Shown here piece by piece: positions 33,880-45,304 of a DNA stretch of 64,000 nt. Origin of the DNA: Megamerina dolium (Eukaryota > Arthropoda > Insecta > Diptera > Megamerinidae); NCBI GenBank assembly GCA_963854835.1, contig OY978529.1, positions 4,064,501-4,128,500 of the forward strand, given 5' to 3'. Position 1 is the stretch's first letter, and every line of letters starts with the position of its first letter. The notes under the pieces were generated by a model. It was not told the origin of the DNA. It was given only the letters and a program-made list of their open reading frames with translations, and did not search any database. A program made the position numbers and the translations under genes.

Positions 33880-35335
33880 CTCTATCACTCTAAAGCAGTT
33901 TGCATAAAAATATTGACATCTTGACATCATAGTCGTCGGAAGAAACTCGAAGAAAATATTTTCTTAGGAACCACTTCTTTTTGATCTCTGAAGCCGATTA
34001 CATATAAAGGAAGTATTACAACGCAGTTTCTGCATGACACCGCTGACCTGAAAAAACAGTCATAGGCCTAACAACATCTGTACCACCAACTCTGCCGATA
34101 ATGCCCTTTATATCTCATGTCGCCCCAGGTAGGACTTAGAGGGTCTTCGCAAAACGATCGGCTACAAATCCGTGCGATTATTTTGACTTCACGTCAGATT
34201 AAATCTACTTGTCATGCGTTCTCTTTAATGTACAATTATCCGAGGTTCTTTTACACTTTCTCTACATTATTTCGAAAAGATTTTTCACATAGGTGCCAAT
34301 ATGTTGGTGGATGTTCTAGGCCACTAATTTCTTACTACGAACCTCAGCCCTTTATTGATGAAAAATTGCAGTTTGTTTGTGCGCAAGTCCCCTACAACTA
34401 TAAGACTTAGTTTTACATAAGACTTTCTTTCAATCTATCTTTAAATTCCACACTTAATTTCATTGACTTAAGGAAGCGAGAAAGTAAATTCATGAGCTGT
34501 AGGAAAACACACGAATTACTTAAAAATTTTGTTGAATTTATCGCAATACATATCGTGCAACAGAATAATGATTGTATTAGTTAGTTAGTTAGTTAGTATG
34601 CAAATGTTATGAGATGTATTAAATGATTGTTAATTTATATAAATTGTTTTTGTATATTAATTATTACTCATCTCAACGATTTATTGATTTCATTCATTTT
34701 TCCCCCACCCTTTTGATTTATTAAATTGTTCAGAGTTGTCGTTGGAGCGCTGTTTACTGCTGGGTGTGTCTTAGTGAAATGTATTTGTTTTGAAATGCCT
34801 TTTTCAAAGTAATTGTAAAATATAAATCACAATTTTATCAGCATTGTGAGAAAATTGCATTTTTTTTTAGTATAAAAGCTTCAATTCTTTAGAAAGTTGC
34901 ATTTGTGGTTCTCATGATTGGGTTGATTTTGATGTTGTGATGTAAATGATTATTATAATTAACAGAAAATATGTACTTTCTTCATAAATAAAGCTCATTT
35001 CTCTGATTCTCGCGAACAAAGATTACCTTTCCATGCTCTGATTTGAGTGATGTTAGTAGGTCTGAAATTCCCTAGATCTGGAAGATCCAAAGCATTTGAA
35101 GCACACAAAATTATGTGGATGTATCAAAACCGACTCCAAGAATATATTGCCTTATCAACGCATATGCCAGGCAAACAGTATGATTGTTTCCGTCAAATGT
35201 TGATGTAAAAGAATTACTGATGGCCGGTGATACATTTTCAGATGGTTTTGATCTCACTTTGTAGTACAGCCCTCCTAAGGGCTAAAGAGAAGGAAGTAAA
35301 TATTTTCGGATAAATGTGGAGTAGTGGAGTTGAGT
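33880..35335. other. spacer with one unexplained open frame
   Basis: Mostly AT-rich. A 97-codon plus-strand frame at 34117-34410 is less repetitive than other spurious frames but has no motif I recognise. A TTAG tetranucleotide run lies near 34577-34597. No element ends seen. Confidence 0.45.
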
Positions 35336-35339
35336 AAAT

Positions 35340-35692
35340 GTGGTGCCGTAACTCAGTGGTTATTGTATTGGCCTTCTGATCTGTAGGTCGTTGGTTCAAA
35401 CCCCAGCTAAAGCAGAACAAGTTTAATATCGAAAAGATATTTCTTTCGAACGGTACCACCCTGTCGGCAAGCAATTGGCAATTCTTTCGGCAAAAGCAAT
35501 TCGCCATGGGAAAACTTCTAAAAAGAACACTGTGGCAAAGCTCAGAAAAAAGTGTCGCAAGAGTTCTGTCGTTCGGAACCGGCTAATATAAGTAGATCCC
35601 TTCTAATGCTGTACAAATTTAATACGCACAACAGTATTGGAAGAGAAGCTCGATGGTATCACAATGGGCCTTTCTAGCCTAAGTGTGTGATT
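35340..35692 (+). mobile_element. tRNA-derived SINE, alternative 3' end
   Basis: Plus-strand copy. GTGCCGTAACTCAGTGGTTA (A box) at 35342 and GTTGGTTCAAACCCC (B box) at 35390 give the tRNA-like head. The body includes CGAACGGTACCACC, GCAATTGGCAATTC, CTGTGGCAAAGCTCAG and GTTCGGAACCGGC. The 3' end is CTCGATGGTATCACAATGGG followed by CCTAAGTGTG, unlike the GTGCCACAT end of the 11.66 and 25.2 kb copies and like the 27.8 kb copy. I found no target duplication. Confidence 0.85.
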
Positions 35693-35929
35693 CATATGGT
35701 ATGATACATGTACATATGTTAGGGTGTGTTTGGCTCTATGGAAATCTGAATAGTTAGAATAATCCCTTCTTCAAAATAAATTTTTTATAAAGCATTAATT
35801 TGTGTAAAATTTTCTAGTTTCCACCTTTCGAAAGCCCACTAAAAATATACATATACATATTTTCCTTACTTACATTTTAGAAAATATTTTGCAGTTAAAT
35901 TTTCATACAAATCGGTCTGACCCAGTGTA

Positions 35930-36811
35930 CGAGAGTGGTCCCAAAACTACTCGACCTAACAAAGAAAACACAACAAATTTGGGAAAATTTTTCTTTATTT
36001 CTCAACATAATCTCCTTTTAGCTTTATACACTTTTCCCAGCGATATTACATAGCTTGAACTGTCTAGCTCATTAAAATAGCCATCTACCGCAGACTCCAC
36101 CTCTTCATTGTTTGCAAATCTTCTACTACCAAGCCATTCAAATTCAAATTTGAAAATAGAAAATAATCCGAAGGAGCTTTGTTTTGACTCATCCGTGGTT
36201 ATGAATCGATGGAAAAACTCGGCTTTATTACTGTGAAACATCGCCAAACACTCTATAGAAACATCTTCACAACGTTGTGAGCTTTTTCATCTCCAAAAGT
36301 TCGGTCAATATACGATCTATAGCACTTTTTGAAATGCCTGTAATTTCACCTAGCTCACGCACCTTCAGCTGGCGATCGTCCAATACCATTTTGTGGATTT
36401 TCTTAACCGTTTCTGGCGTGGCCACCTCAATTGGTTGACCACTACGGTGTTCGTCTTGGCAGCTCGTACGACCTCATTTAAACTCTGCCACCCAATATAT
36501 GAGGGTTGTAAACGAAGGAGCAGACTGCCCCAGAGTAGAATCTAGTTCAGCTTTAATATGCTTTGGACTGAGACCTTTCAAATGAAAGTGTTGAATTACA
36601 TAACGGTGACAAATTTTTTCCATATTTACAAATTCACTGAATTCGTTAACTTTCGATTGCTCTAAAAAAAAAAAAAAAAATACCAATCAGCGTGACACCT
36701 TGAAACTTAAAACATATGTTTTGTAAGGTTGCCACTTTTCATCAAAGTAATTTTTTTCAAACTACTGCCGCCATCTATATGTCAGGTCGGGTAGTTTTGG
36801 GACCGCCCTCG
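35930..36811 (-). mobile_element. DD34D mariner copy 4, internally deleted
   Basis: 882-bp relative of 4366-5510 with intact TA duplications (35928-35929, 36812-36813) and inverted ends (GAGAGTGGTCCCAAAACTAC; GGTCGGGTAGTTTTGGGACC). Minus-strand remnants: HLKGLSPKHIKAELDSTLG near 36600-36540, the HTH-coding segment near 36400, FHRFITTDES near 36200, and GSRRFANNEEVESAVDGYFN at the other end. The middle, with the second and third catalytic Asp motifs, is deleted. Non-autonomous at best. Confidence 0.88.
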
Positions 36812-36813
36812 TA

Positions 36814-37730
36814 TATAAGATATACACACCACTATATGTATGTATGTATATAAATTATATTTATAATTGTATTTTACGCATTTTTATGAGCGCTATGAGA
36901 CTATACATATATACTATGTATTATCATCATACACATACATACATACATACACTAATATACAATATGTATTCGTATATGCAATATATACATGTAGAGAAAA
37001 TATAATTTATATTTGTTGTTGTTGTTGTTGTTGAAGCAACAAAACATCTTCAAAAGACATATTTATGTATAATTTCAATGTCCTTGTTTGTTATTCTTGT
37101 TGTTGTCGCAAATGGTTACTTTTCACATGAAAGGTACTAGTCGCAGTTAGCAAAGTGCTATCGTATAAGTGAGTAAGTGAGTGAATAAGTACTATAGCAT
37201 ATTATGTAGATGTTGTTCTTGTTATTTTCGCTAATAAACAACAACAACAACAAAAATATAATTCATGTGACATTAGATGACACAAGACAAGACATGAGAC
37301 AAGACAATGCACCCCCTCGAGGTATAACATCAAATGAAATGAAATCATTAGAAGACAAATATGATAAAATACATACAAATGTATATGAGAAGGCATAAAA
37401 ATGTAGTCAATAGGAGGTGGCGGGGTGAATATCATTAACTTGGTGAAGAAGAGCGAGAGAGAGGCAGTTGAGAAATAATGAGAGTCAAGAAAATGTGTAT
37501 TATTTCATGTTTTTTCGCGTTCTCTAATTTAGTAGTATTTGTCTTATATTTAATAAGCACTTTTACTTTGTGTAAAATATTGATAATATTCTAGCACTCC
37601 CTCTTTCCCTTCCTACCCTCCTTTATTCCTTCTATGAAATTCTCACGCTTTCTAGTTCGAAGTCGCTAAACACCATATGAAACACACTACAGTGATCAGG
37701 CAGTCTTAACTTAATACTTAACTGACTTAT
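36814..37730. other. microsatellite-rich spacer
   Basis: CATA repeats at about 36933-36951, GTT runs near 37013-37034 and a CAA run near 37239-37255. No gene. The 77-codon minus-strand frame at 37202-37435 translates these repeats. Confidence 0.5.
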
Positions 37731-38694
37731 GTGACCGTAACAACCGAATATTGATTTAGACCGAATATAACATGCTTCGTCAGCCATCTCTGTTCTTCGC
37801 TAGTTAGAAATTTCAAGCGCCGTCAGGTTCTCCAGTACTTGGTCTTTCCATCGGAGGTTAGGCCTTCCTCTTCTGCGTCATCCTCGAGCGGGTCATCTTC
37901 GAATATAACACCTTCTTAGCTGGAGTGTGTTCTTCCATTCGCTCAACATGACCTAGCTAGCGCAGCCGCTGGGCTTTGATACGCTTTACTATGTCAATAT
38001 CGGCATACAGCTCGTACAGCTCATGGTTGTACCTTATTCGGTGCTCGGCACCAACGCAAATAGGTCCGAAGATCTTGCGTAGGACTTTTTTCTCGAAACC
38101 TCCAAGCATTCGCTCATCCGAGGTGGAAATTGTCCAGGCTTCGGCGCCATATGTAAGGACAGGCATGATGAGAGTCTTGTAGAGTGTAGTTTTCGTTCTT
38201 CGAGAGAGGTAGTTGTCAATAGTAACATGCTGTCCAAGACGCCGGGAGTCTTTGTTCGTTGACTGCTCCTGTGTTCATGCCGATTATGTCAATATCATCG
38301 ACATACACCAACAGCATGGCACTTTTGTTGAAGATAGTGCCATTATATCGTAGATCAGCAGCTCGTATTATTTTCTCCATAATAAGATTGAAGAAGTCGC
38401 ACCATAACGAATCACCTTGTCTGAAACCCCGTTCGGTATTAAACGGTGCTGAGAGCTCTTTCCCAATTTTCACTACACAACGGGAGTTATGCAGTGTCAT
38501 TCTACAAAGACGAATGAGCTTTGCAGGAATACCGAACTCAGACATTGTTGCGTAGAGGTAATCCCTTACCGGACTATCGAAAGCGGCTTTATAATCAACA
38601 AATAGGTGGTTGTTGAGCATGGGCTTCAATCTTTCACACAATACACAGGATAAGACCTTGTATGCGATGCTCATGAGACTTATTCCACGGCAGT
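37731..38694 (-). pseudogene. RTE LINE, 5' truncated and internally deleted
   Basis: Minus-strand copy of the 54.6 kb RTE family. The 153-codon frame (38216-38674) starts at MSIAYKVLSCVLCERLKPML and skips the QCGFRPGKST block by a deletion of about 35 codons. It continues HLFVDYKAAFDSPVRDY (motif A), RGFRQGDSLW (motif B) and LLVYVDDIDIIG (motif C as YVDD). A further deletion joins it to LTYGAEAWTISTSDERMLG and the C-terminal end in other frames (37957-38166). The 3' signature CGGTTGTTACGGTCACATAA lies at 37730-37745. Two deletions and frameshifts inactivate it. Confidence 0.88.
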
Positions 38695-38702
38695 TGGTTT
38701 AA

Positions 38703-39010
38703 TTTAATAAACAGAAAAAATCATTCCGAATAAACACCTCTGCCTACCTTTCTATTCAGCCTGGAGCCGTCTGTAAGAGAGTGGGTGTAATTCGCCAAAA
38801 ACTCCTTTTCCTCCCTGATGCTTTTGCCAGGGAAGAAAGTTTGGAACTTTTTAATAAATGATTATTCTGGCTTGACATAGTCAAGATTGGTTTCGGTATG
38901 AAAATAATTAAAGATGCTAGCGTGTCCAGAGGTTCTTGGCTTCCATTGGTGTAGGAGTTTAAGCCTTAAGGGCGAACTGGTCGCCATTTGTTTACCTAGT
39001 AAATCAATTG
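38703..39010 (-). pseudogene. LINE RNase H N-terminal fragment
   Basis: Minus strand reads KLLHQWKPRTSGHASIFNYF, then a stop, KKFQTFFPGKSIREEKEF, and NYTHSLTDGSRLNRKVGRGV, where TDG carries the first RNase H Asp. It ends abruptly at the RTE fragment boundary near 38700. Probably the same LINE family as the fragments at 40.3-41.5 and 59.1 kb, which carry the other half of RNase H. Confidence 0.65.
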
Positions 39011-39149
39011 ATGCGAAAATTAACAATGAGAAAAATGCAATTACAAGATTGTGATTTGGACCTGCCGACTTTTTAGTTTTAAGGGGTGGATCTTGGGGGT
39101 AAGTATGTTTAGCGGAGTGTGCTGAGAAGAAGAAAATAATGGAACCAGT

Positions 39150-40260
39150 CATATGCCATTCGTGTTCAGTTATGATCGTTCAGTTCGATGATTTTGTATG
39201 GAAGTCACCGCAATAAAGGTGATAAGGGAAGGGAGGAGGAGCGTGGGTAACGTCGAAATACATTTTTGCGGGTTAAAAAAATTAATGGGGCTATGTTATA
39301 CATTTTATTACTCTAGATGAGATTCGTGTTCAGTTATGAGGTTATTTATTGATTTTCAAATATATTGTATGGGAGTACCTTTAAGGAATGGGGAGTAAGT
39401 ATGTTCAGAGAAAATTTTTAAAAGTAAATATTATTGATGGTCAGTCATACTTCATCACTCTTGATGCAATTCCTTTTCAATTATGGAAATATTTATTGAT
39501 GTTCATATGATATTTCAGTGATTATATATGGGAGTCCAATTAACGGTTGCAGACAAAAGGTAAGTACGTGCAGATGAAATGGGGGGAAGGAGAAAAAATG
39601 TATGGTGGTATGACATGCACTTCATCATGCTTAATGCGATTCCTGCCTATTTGAGAAGTTATGGGATATGACATATGTACACTACATCACTGTATGTATA
39701 TGCGATTCCTGTTCATTTATGGGGTTGCTTCTAGATTTTCAAATGCTTTTTCAGTTATTTACATTCAATATGTATATTCAGAGGTATTGTTAAGGACTCG
39801 GTCATATATTTGTCGATTTTTCGAACATTTTGTATAAGAGCCTCCTTAAGGGGTCGGATTTGCCTCTTAATCAATCCTTTAATCATGAATTTATCGTCTC
39901 AGGGGCGGTTTCTGTGCGCCTATTGCCGATTATAAGAAGTTTTTACATTCATTTTGTATTGGAGTCCCATACGGTAATCCAAAATATTTTTCCATATGAT
40001 TGCTAGGTGTAGTTTTCAACCGATTCCGCCCTTTCATGAACTCATCCATTTGTATTTCACTTTTCCGAGCTCATCATGTTTTTGAACTCATTTATTAATT
40101 TCTAAGTAGTAGAAGTGTACCAAATTTATGTAGTATCAAATTTCAGTTTTATTTTAAACTGTTTTGTGCCTAAAAAGGGTGGAAACTTACATAGATAGAG
40201 AGATTGATTATAGAGCGGAAACCAGTCACCTTTTCACTGTGTCCAATATAGACCTTTTAT
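39150..40260. repeat. degenerate tandem repeat family B, copy 1
   Basis: Loose tandem repeats of about 140-170 bp with recurring blocks: GTATGGGAGT, GTAAGTATGTTCAGAGAAAA, AAATATTATTGATGGTCAGT, GCGATTCCTG. The middle blocks match the array at 57.2-58.9 kb (GTAAGTTCAGAAAAAATG, AAATATTAATTGGGGTCAGT). The last part (39980-40180) looks more like family A (GCTAGGTGTAGTTTTCAACC). Non-coding. Confidence 0.65.
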
Positions 40261-40289
40261 AACACACTCTGAAAATTTACAAGTGCTCC

Positions 40290-40850
40290 ATAAGTCTAGT
40301 ATTCACTAGGAATTCAAAGACATCTTTACGACACTTGTCCGCTATATCTGACGGTTCTAGTTAATAACTACCTAAGTAACGAAGTCTGTTCCCTATCAGA
40401 CCATTACAGTGACAAAGTAGATGTTTAGCTGTTTCTTCGTTGACTTATCCTCATTTTGTGTAGGCCTTTCATAACTCTGCAATGTCCGGTGATGAAGTCC
40501 GTGACAATGCGAGTACCACTCAAGCACGAGTCAAGCTCAGAACTTCAGCACTTCTCTTGTGAGAACGGTGTGGCATAAAGGCTTTCGCAACTCTAATATC
40601 TTTTGTTTCCATCCAATGTTGGTTGCGATTTTCTTTCTAGCCAAGTCTAGCTCCAAGTCAGCCCGCAGAATGGTTCTGGTCCAATAAATTTACTGGCTGC
40701 CCCTTGTCTTGCAAGCTCCTCTGCCTTTTCGTTTCCTAAGTGTCCACTATGATCAGATGAACTCTGTTAACTCTAGATGCTAATCTTTTTAGAAGTGTTA
40801 AACAATTCCAAACTAATTTCGATTTAATTCCGAAAGCACTAAGCGCTATC
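40290..40850 (-). pseudogene. RNase H LINE 3' fragment (1)
   Basis: Antisense LINE remnant. In mixed frames it gives SDSQAALKALSAFGIKSKLV (RNase H third Asp), GHLGNEKAEELARQGAASKF, then WMETKDIRVAKAFMPHRSHK, and a C-terminal TAKHLLCHCNGLIGNRL. Order and spacing fit the end of an RNase H-bearing LINE. The SINE at 40856 abuts its upstream side. Frames are broken throughout. Confidence 0.7.
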
Positions 40851-40855
40851 TAGTG

Positions 40856-41130
40856 GATGTCGCAGCTCAGTGGTTAGTGCGTTGGCTTTCTGATCTGTAG
40901 GACGTGGGTTCAATCCTCGGCTGAAGCGTAATAAAATTTATTATCGAAAAAATTTTTCTTTCGAACGGTACCCACCAGTCGGCAAGAATTGGAAATTTTC
41001 CCGGCAGTAACAATTTGTCAAAAATGCTTCTTAAAAGAGCTCTGTGACAAAACTAAGTTTAAGTCATGTCACAAGAGTTCTGCCGTTCGGAACCGCCTAA
41101 TATAAGTATGTCCCTTCTAATACCGTCCTG
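40856..41130 (+). mobile_element. tRNA-derived SINE, 3' truncated
   Basis: Plus-strand copy beginning GTCGCAGCTCAGTGGTTAGT (A box) with B box GTGGGTTCAATCCTCGG. Body shared with other copies (TTTCTTTCGAACGGTACCC, TTCTGCCGTTCGGAACC). It stops at CCTTCTAATACCG, before the 3' end of either subtype. No target duplication. It separates two pieces of the same LINE family. Confidence 0.85.
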
Positions 41131-41515
41131 TCGTCAGGTTTCATCCGAGCAAATTCCCAGTTTCGTTAGGTGTTAATTCAGCCTGCAGTATGTCGTGTCA
41201 ATAATCCCGTGATGATTCTTATATTATTCTTGTTTAAACTGATACATTCCTGAAGTCGTTTTAGGTTATAGGTCCCTAAAAATGTCTGGTATTGGAACAA
41301 CCCTGGAAGGTTTTCCCAGTATGATTGTCATTCTGATTCTTCACTACTTTTAATAAGAATGGATAAAGCTCCTTTGCCCCCAGACCACAGAAGGGTTCTG
41401 GGTCTACAAAGGGTGTTGCTGCTTCCTTCCTGGTAAGCCTATCCGCTAGCTCGTTGCCTCCAACTACAATATGTCCTGGAACCCAGTTCTTTTACTAAAA
41501 TATAAATTTTGGATC
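41131..41515 (-). pseudogene. RNase H LINE 3' fragment (2)
   Basis: Minus-strand remnant giving WVPGHIVVGGNELADRLTRK in joined frames (RNase H His and last Asp), then EAATPFVDPEPFCGLGAKE. The latter resembles ASTPFVRPEPFYELGSGK at 59250-59310, so both belong to one LINE family. Overlap of content with the fragment at 40.3-40.85 kb means they are two insertions, not one element split by the SINE. Confidence 0.72.
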
Positions 41516-41519
41516 CCCC

Positions 41520-43224
41520 GCCTAAGCACTATTTATTGTTTCTTCCTTCTTCCAAACAATCATCCTAGCAGTCTCCAAGTATTTATAAATAAGTCTTGGA
41601 AAAAACTAGACATTCATAGAGCTAGCGACTGGGAGTATTGAGCTGCTCTCAAATAAAGATAAGATTGACCAAAGGTTGCTAAGATGGTTTTTAATATCAA
41701 AGTGCCCCATGATGCTGATAATGTATCAGTGATTGTTTGACGCTTTCTTTAAGTCATTGCGACCATTTTGTATCACATTCACCATTATCACTATTGAAGA
41801 ACTTGCACTAACTCATCGTCATCACATAAAACAACTGAGTATCATCATGAAAAAATCAACCAACCACCAACTATCGTAATAAGAAACAGTCAGGGAAACA
41901 AGACGGTCTATTCTTTGAAACATAGTGCGGGTAGTGGGTACTATTCAACTATAAATGCCATTAAATAACCCCAAAAAATACATATTATATTGTATATATG
42001 TACAAAAGCGACATGACAACAATTCATGCTAGTGCTATTGCATATAGTCGTACGTACTCTCACTATGACAATGACAATGACAATGACAAGTAAATAAAAA
42101 TGATTAATGATGTTGTTATAAAAAATATATATATATATGAGAATATATTTTTACATCTACGCTGGTTTGTGAGATAGATATATGCATGAGGAATGGCAGT
42201 TACTTGTAGTATCATAGCACAACCATCAGCATCATCATCATCAGCGTTCAGTCATTCAGTATAATGCTCGTATGTAAGTACAATCAACCAACAAAGAATG
42301 TAATTTCCTTTTATACTTACTGGTATATTTTTTGGCATTATTTTTGCGAAGAAAATCATTAAAAATGGCGTGTGAGTTGTGTTTATAGTGAATTATTACT
42401 ATTTTTTGTTTGCTTTTTTAAGCAACCACCCCGTCCCAGTCCTTCAATTAAGTTGTCATGTGACTAAACGGAAACACGACAACTTTAGCAACCACTGAGA
42501 ATAACCACAAACAAAATATTGCAAAAAAAAAAAAATGATATCAATTTTATGTGGGAGGAGTATTCATTAATTCGGTATATTTAGAAATTTTTGTCAGTGA
42601 AAAACGAATAAGAGTGGTATTTCTTACTCCTCAAATAAAACATTAGAGAATATTATTCGATTCAAATAATCGTAGAAATTATAGAAAATGCATCAATTTT
42701 TAATATTTTTATGATTTTGATTTAAAAATTGCCTAAGCTAATTGTTTAATAACTCCGGAAACATGCTATATGAAACTCTATTGCAACATGTATCTTTGTG
42801 ATATAGTCACATGTCTCTAACACATTGTACTTAAACATGGAAACATGTTGCTGGCAATATTCACTATAGTAAATAATCATACAATGTTGCTAGCAACATT
42901 TACGGCAACACCATTTGAAAAGTCAACGATAATGCTGGCACTTTCTATTCACACAGCACCGCTTATCATTGACGAAGTCAGGGGTAGGGATCAGGGAATA
43001 GATGGCCCATGGAGTTGTTAAAAATGAAAAATATATAGAAATTTTATATATCGATATTTAAAAATCATTCATTAACATTTTTTCATATACATCTTTTTCA
43101 TCTTATCCCGCTTCCACTTGCTAAAATTCTGGCTTCGCCAATGCCGCGATGATACCATGATTACAATAGTCAATGCTGAGAAGATCGAATGCTCGATGGC
43201 ATCTATTCAAGTCCATATCGTCCA
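41520..43224. other. spacer
   Basis: No gene recognised. Contains GACAAT repeats at about 42065-42089, a short AT run near 42127-42139, and an ACATG/GTTGC-rich patch at 42760-42905 with an 18-bp perfect palindrome at 42883-42900. The MITE begins at 43227. Confidence 0.5.
42883..42900. repeat. 18-bp perfect palindrome
   Basis: AATGTTGCTAGCAACATT is its own reverse complement. A similar half-site (ATGTTGCTGGCAA) lies about 40 bp upstream at 42845-42857. Could be a dimeric protein-binding site or chance. Confidence 0.8.
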
Positions 43225-43226
43225 TA

Positions 43227-43751
43227 GCCTAGACAGACGTCAGCCTAATTCCGGATTACCGAGTTAATTTGAATTAACTCGGGCATTAACTGCAGCTAAT
43301 CCGTATAAACTCTATGAGTTAATTCTCAAAATAAAAGAGGATTAGGACAATTTGCTATAGCAACACTGCTGAAAATTGTCTATTGTGAATTTTTCTCGAT
43401 CCATTTTACAAAATATTAGGTTTGTTCGCTTATAAAAAAACTTTCAACAATTGTTAACAATTTTCAACATGAAAAGTGTTCGCGAACAAATAAATCCAGC
43501 TGTCAATTACGAACGGTGAATGTCAATTTACAAGTTTCTGATAGTTTTCAGTTCACATACTTCTTGTAGATTTTCTCATATCGAGAGTGACAGATGACAG
43601 AAATTGATTGTGATAGTAATGTAAGTGAGCAGAGCTAATAAAACAGCAATCAGTCGTTTAGTTAATCCGCAATACTGCCGTCTGTCAGGTTATTATTTTA
43701 TTCGGATTAAGTGCGCCGGTAATCCGGAATTAGGCTGCCGTCTGTCTAGGC
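43227..43751. mobile_element. TA-flanked MITE, copy 2 (inverted to copy 1)
   Basis: 525-bp non-coding element with perfect TA duplications (43225-43226, 43752-43753). Ends GCCTAGACAGACGTCAGCC and the reverse of GCCTAGACAGACGGCAGCC form inverted repeats continuing through AATTCCGGATTAC. An inner second copy of the end (reverse of CCTGACAGACGGCAG, about 43674-43688) lies about 60 bp inside the right terminus. It aligns end to end with 23180-23678 in the opposite orientation, apart from a stretch near 43340-43370 not matched in copy 1. No open frame. Confidence 0.9.
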
Positions 43752-43784
43752 TATATGCTCATTTCAGGTATGTAATCATAACTC

Positions 43785-44656
43785 TGATTTGATTAAAAAA
43801 TATATATAAAATTTAGAGAATTATATGAAATCTTTATTCGAATCGATAGAACGATCTATATAATTCCATATTTAAAGTTGATTTCATGTAAATGTTGATC
43901 GCGGCTGTGCCTCAAATGCTTCATACGCTGGATCCGATTTTGCCATACTCTCTCCAACATATAGGCCGGTATCTCACGAATAAATTCTTCAATATTGACT
44001 GCCAGTGCGTCAACCGTTGTGGGCTTGTCACTATAAACATGAGCCCCACAAAAAATAGTCTAAAGGCGTTATCTCTCATGATCTAGGCGGCCAATTGACC
44101 GGCCCCAAACGTAAAATAAACAGTTTACCGAACTCGTTTCTCAATTGGGCCAGTGTTTCGCGTGCTGTGTGGCATGTGGCACCGTCTTGTTGAAACCACA
44201 TGTCACCCATGTCCAGCTCTTCAAATTTGGGCAAAAAAAAAGTTTGTAATCATCGCACGGTAGCACTCGCCATTCACAGTAAAGCTCCTGCCTTCGTCGT
44301 TTTTGAAAAAGTACGCGGAACGATGCAACCGGCAGAAAATACACACCAAGCAGTGTATTATTCGGAATACATTGGCAGTTCTTGCAATGCTTCTGGCTGC
44401 TCTTCACACCAAATACGGCAATTTTGATTGTTCACGTAGCCATTCAACCAGAAATTTCATGAATACATTTCATGAATGAATTGCATGAATTCTGATAATA
44501 AAATTCAATAATCTGCAAGCGTTGTTCGTTGGTAAGTCGATTCATGGTTAAATTATAGACCAAACTGAACATGTTTAACAGTAACATGTTGCTCGAAAAC
44601 AGCTGAGCTGCTAAAAACAGTGTTGCCAGAAAGAAATGTGCCAAAAAATCACTCTG
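43785..44656 (-). pseudogene. DD41D mariner, left end lost, internally deleted
   Basis: Same family as 29657-31061. The right inverted end survives as AAAAAATCACTCTG (44645-44656), with the TA replaced by CA; the left end is missing. Minus-strand remnants: MNRLTNEQRLQIIEFYYQN near 44545-44490 (transposase start), then a large deletion joined through TTTCATGAA/TTGCATGAA repeats at 44454-44485. WLNGYVNNQN and the QQDGATCH region in other frames follow near 44190. The MITE at 43227-43751 lies only ~35 bp from its left side. Confidence 0.85.
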
Positions 44657-44668
44657 CACAACTATAGT

Positions 44669-44745
44669 TAGCGCAAATTCTGGGTCTCCTTTCTTATATA
44701 TAGAACAGAGAACACTGAGCCTTCGATCATCGGGACTTAATCAGC
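44669..44745 (-). pseudogene. RTE LINE mini-fragment
   Basis: Antisense match to the block just before the RT fingers of the 54.6 kb RTE: GGGTCTCCTTTCTTATATAT, AGAACACTGAGCCTTCGATC. Compare 55980-56035. Under 80 bp long. Confidence 0.65.
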
Positions 44746-44749
44746 AGCG

Positions 44750-45304
44750 TTTCGACCCCTTTAAGCACAATTCGCAGGACTTTTTGAAACTATTGTATAC
44801 TATTGTATACAAGAGATTAAGCAATAACCATAAACATGAATTAGTCGTAGTGGATCTGCTACGAAACATACGGTACTGTCGGCTAGAATATTACTCAGGC
44901 AACTCAGTTGACACGATAAGGCTATCGCCGAAATGAAGACGTATTTTGCAGAGTTTGATAAATCGCATTTTTTCAGTGGGTCGACAGACCCCTAAAAAGG
45001 GTTTATATTGAAAGATTGGGTTAAATTATACATATTTTCTTGAAGGCGGTTCAATAATTTTTTTTTTTTTTAATTTTTAATAAATATAAAAATCTCACAG
45101 ATATTAAATATTAATAAATATGCAGATTTGTTACATGAAATGCGTTTATTTTATATCGTCCATTAAATATGCCGATATACATCTCAATAGTTTCTCTAAC
45201 ACTCTCTTATGCATCTTAAGACATACTAGTATAATAGAAAAATAAAATTTACCTAATTCCAGATACTATATCACACAAATGATTTACAAAAAGAAAACAA
45301 ATTT
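44750..45304. other. spacer
   Basis: AT-rich. A TATTGTATAC direct duplication occurs at about 44792-44810. No gene. Confidence 0.45.

Noticed and set aside
35340..35415. Genuine tRNA gene from A- and B-box matches
   Set aside because: No full acceptor-stem pairing is visible, the B box is altered (TTCAA for TTCGA), and the same head with a ~280-bp body recurs at several loci, so it is a SINE.
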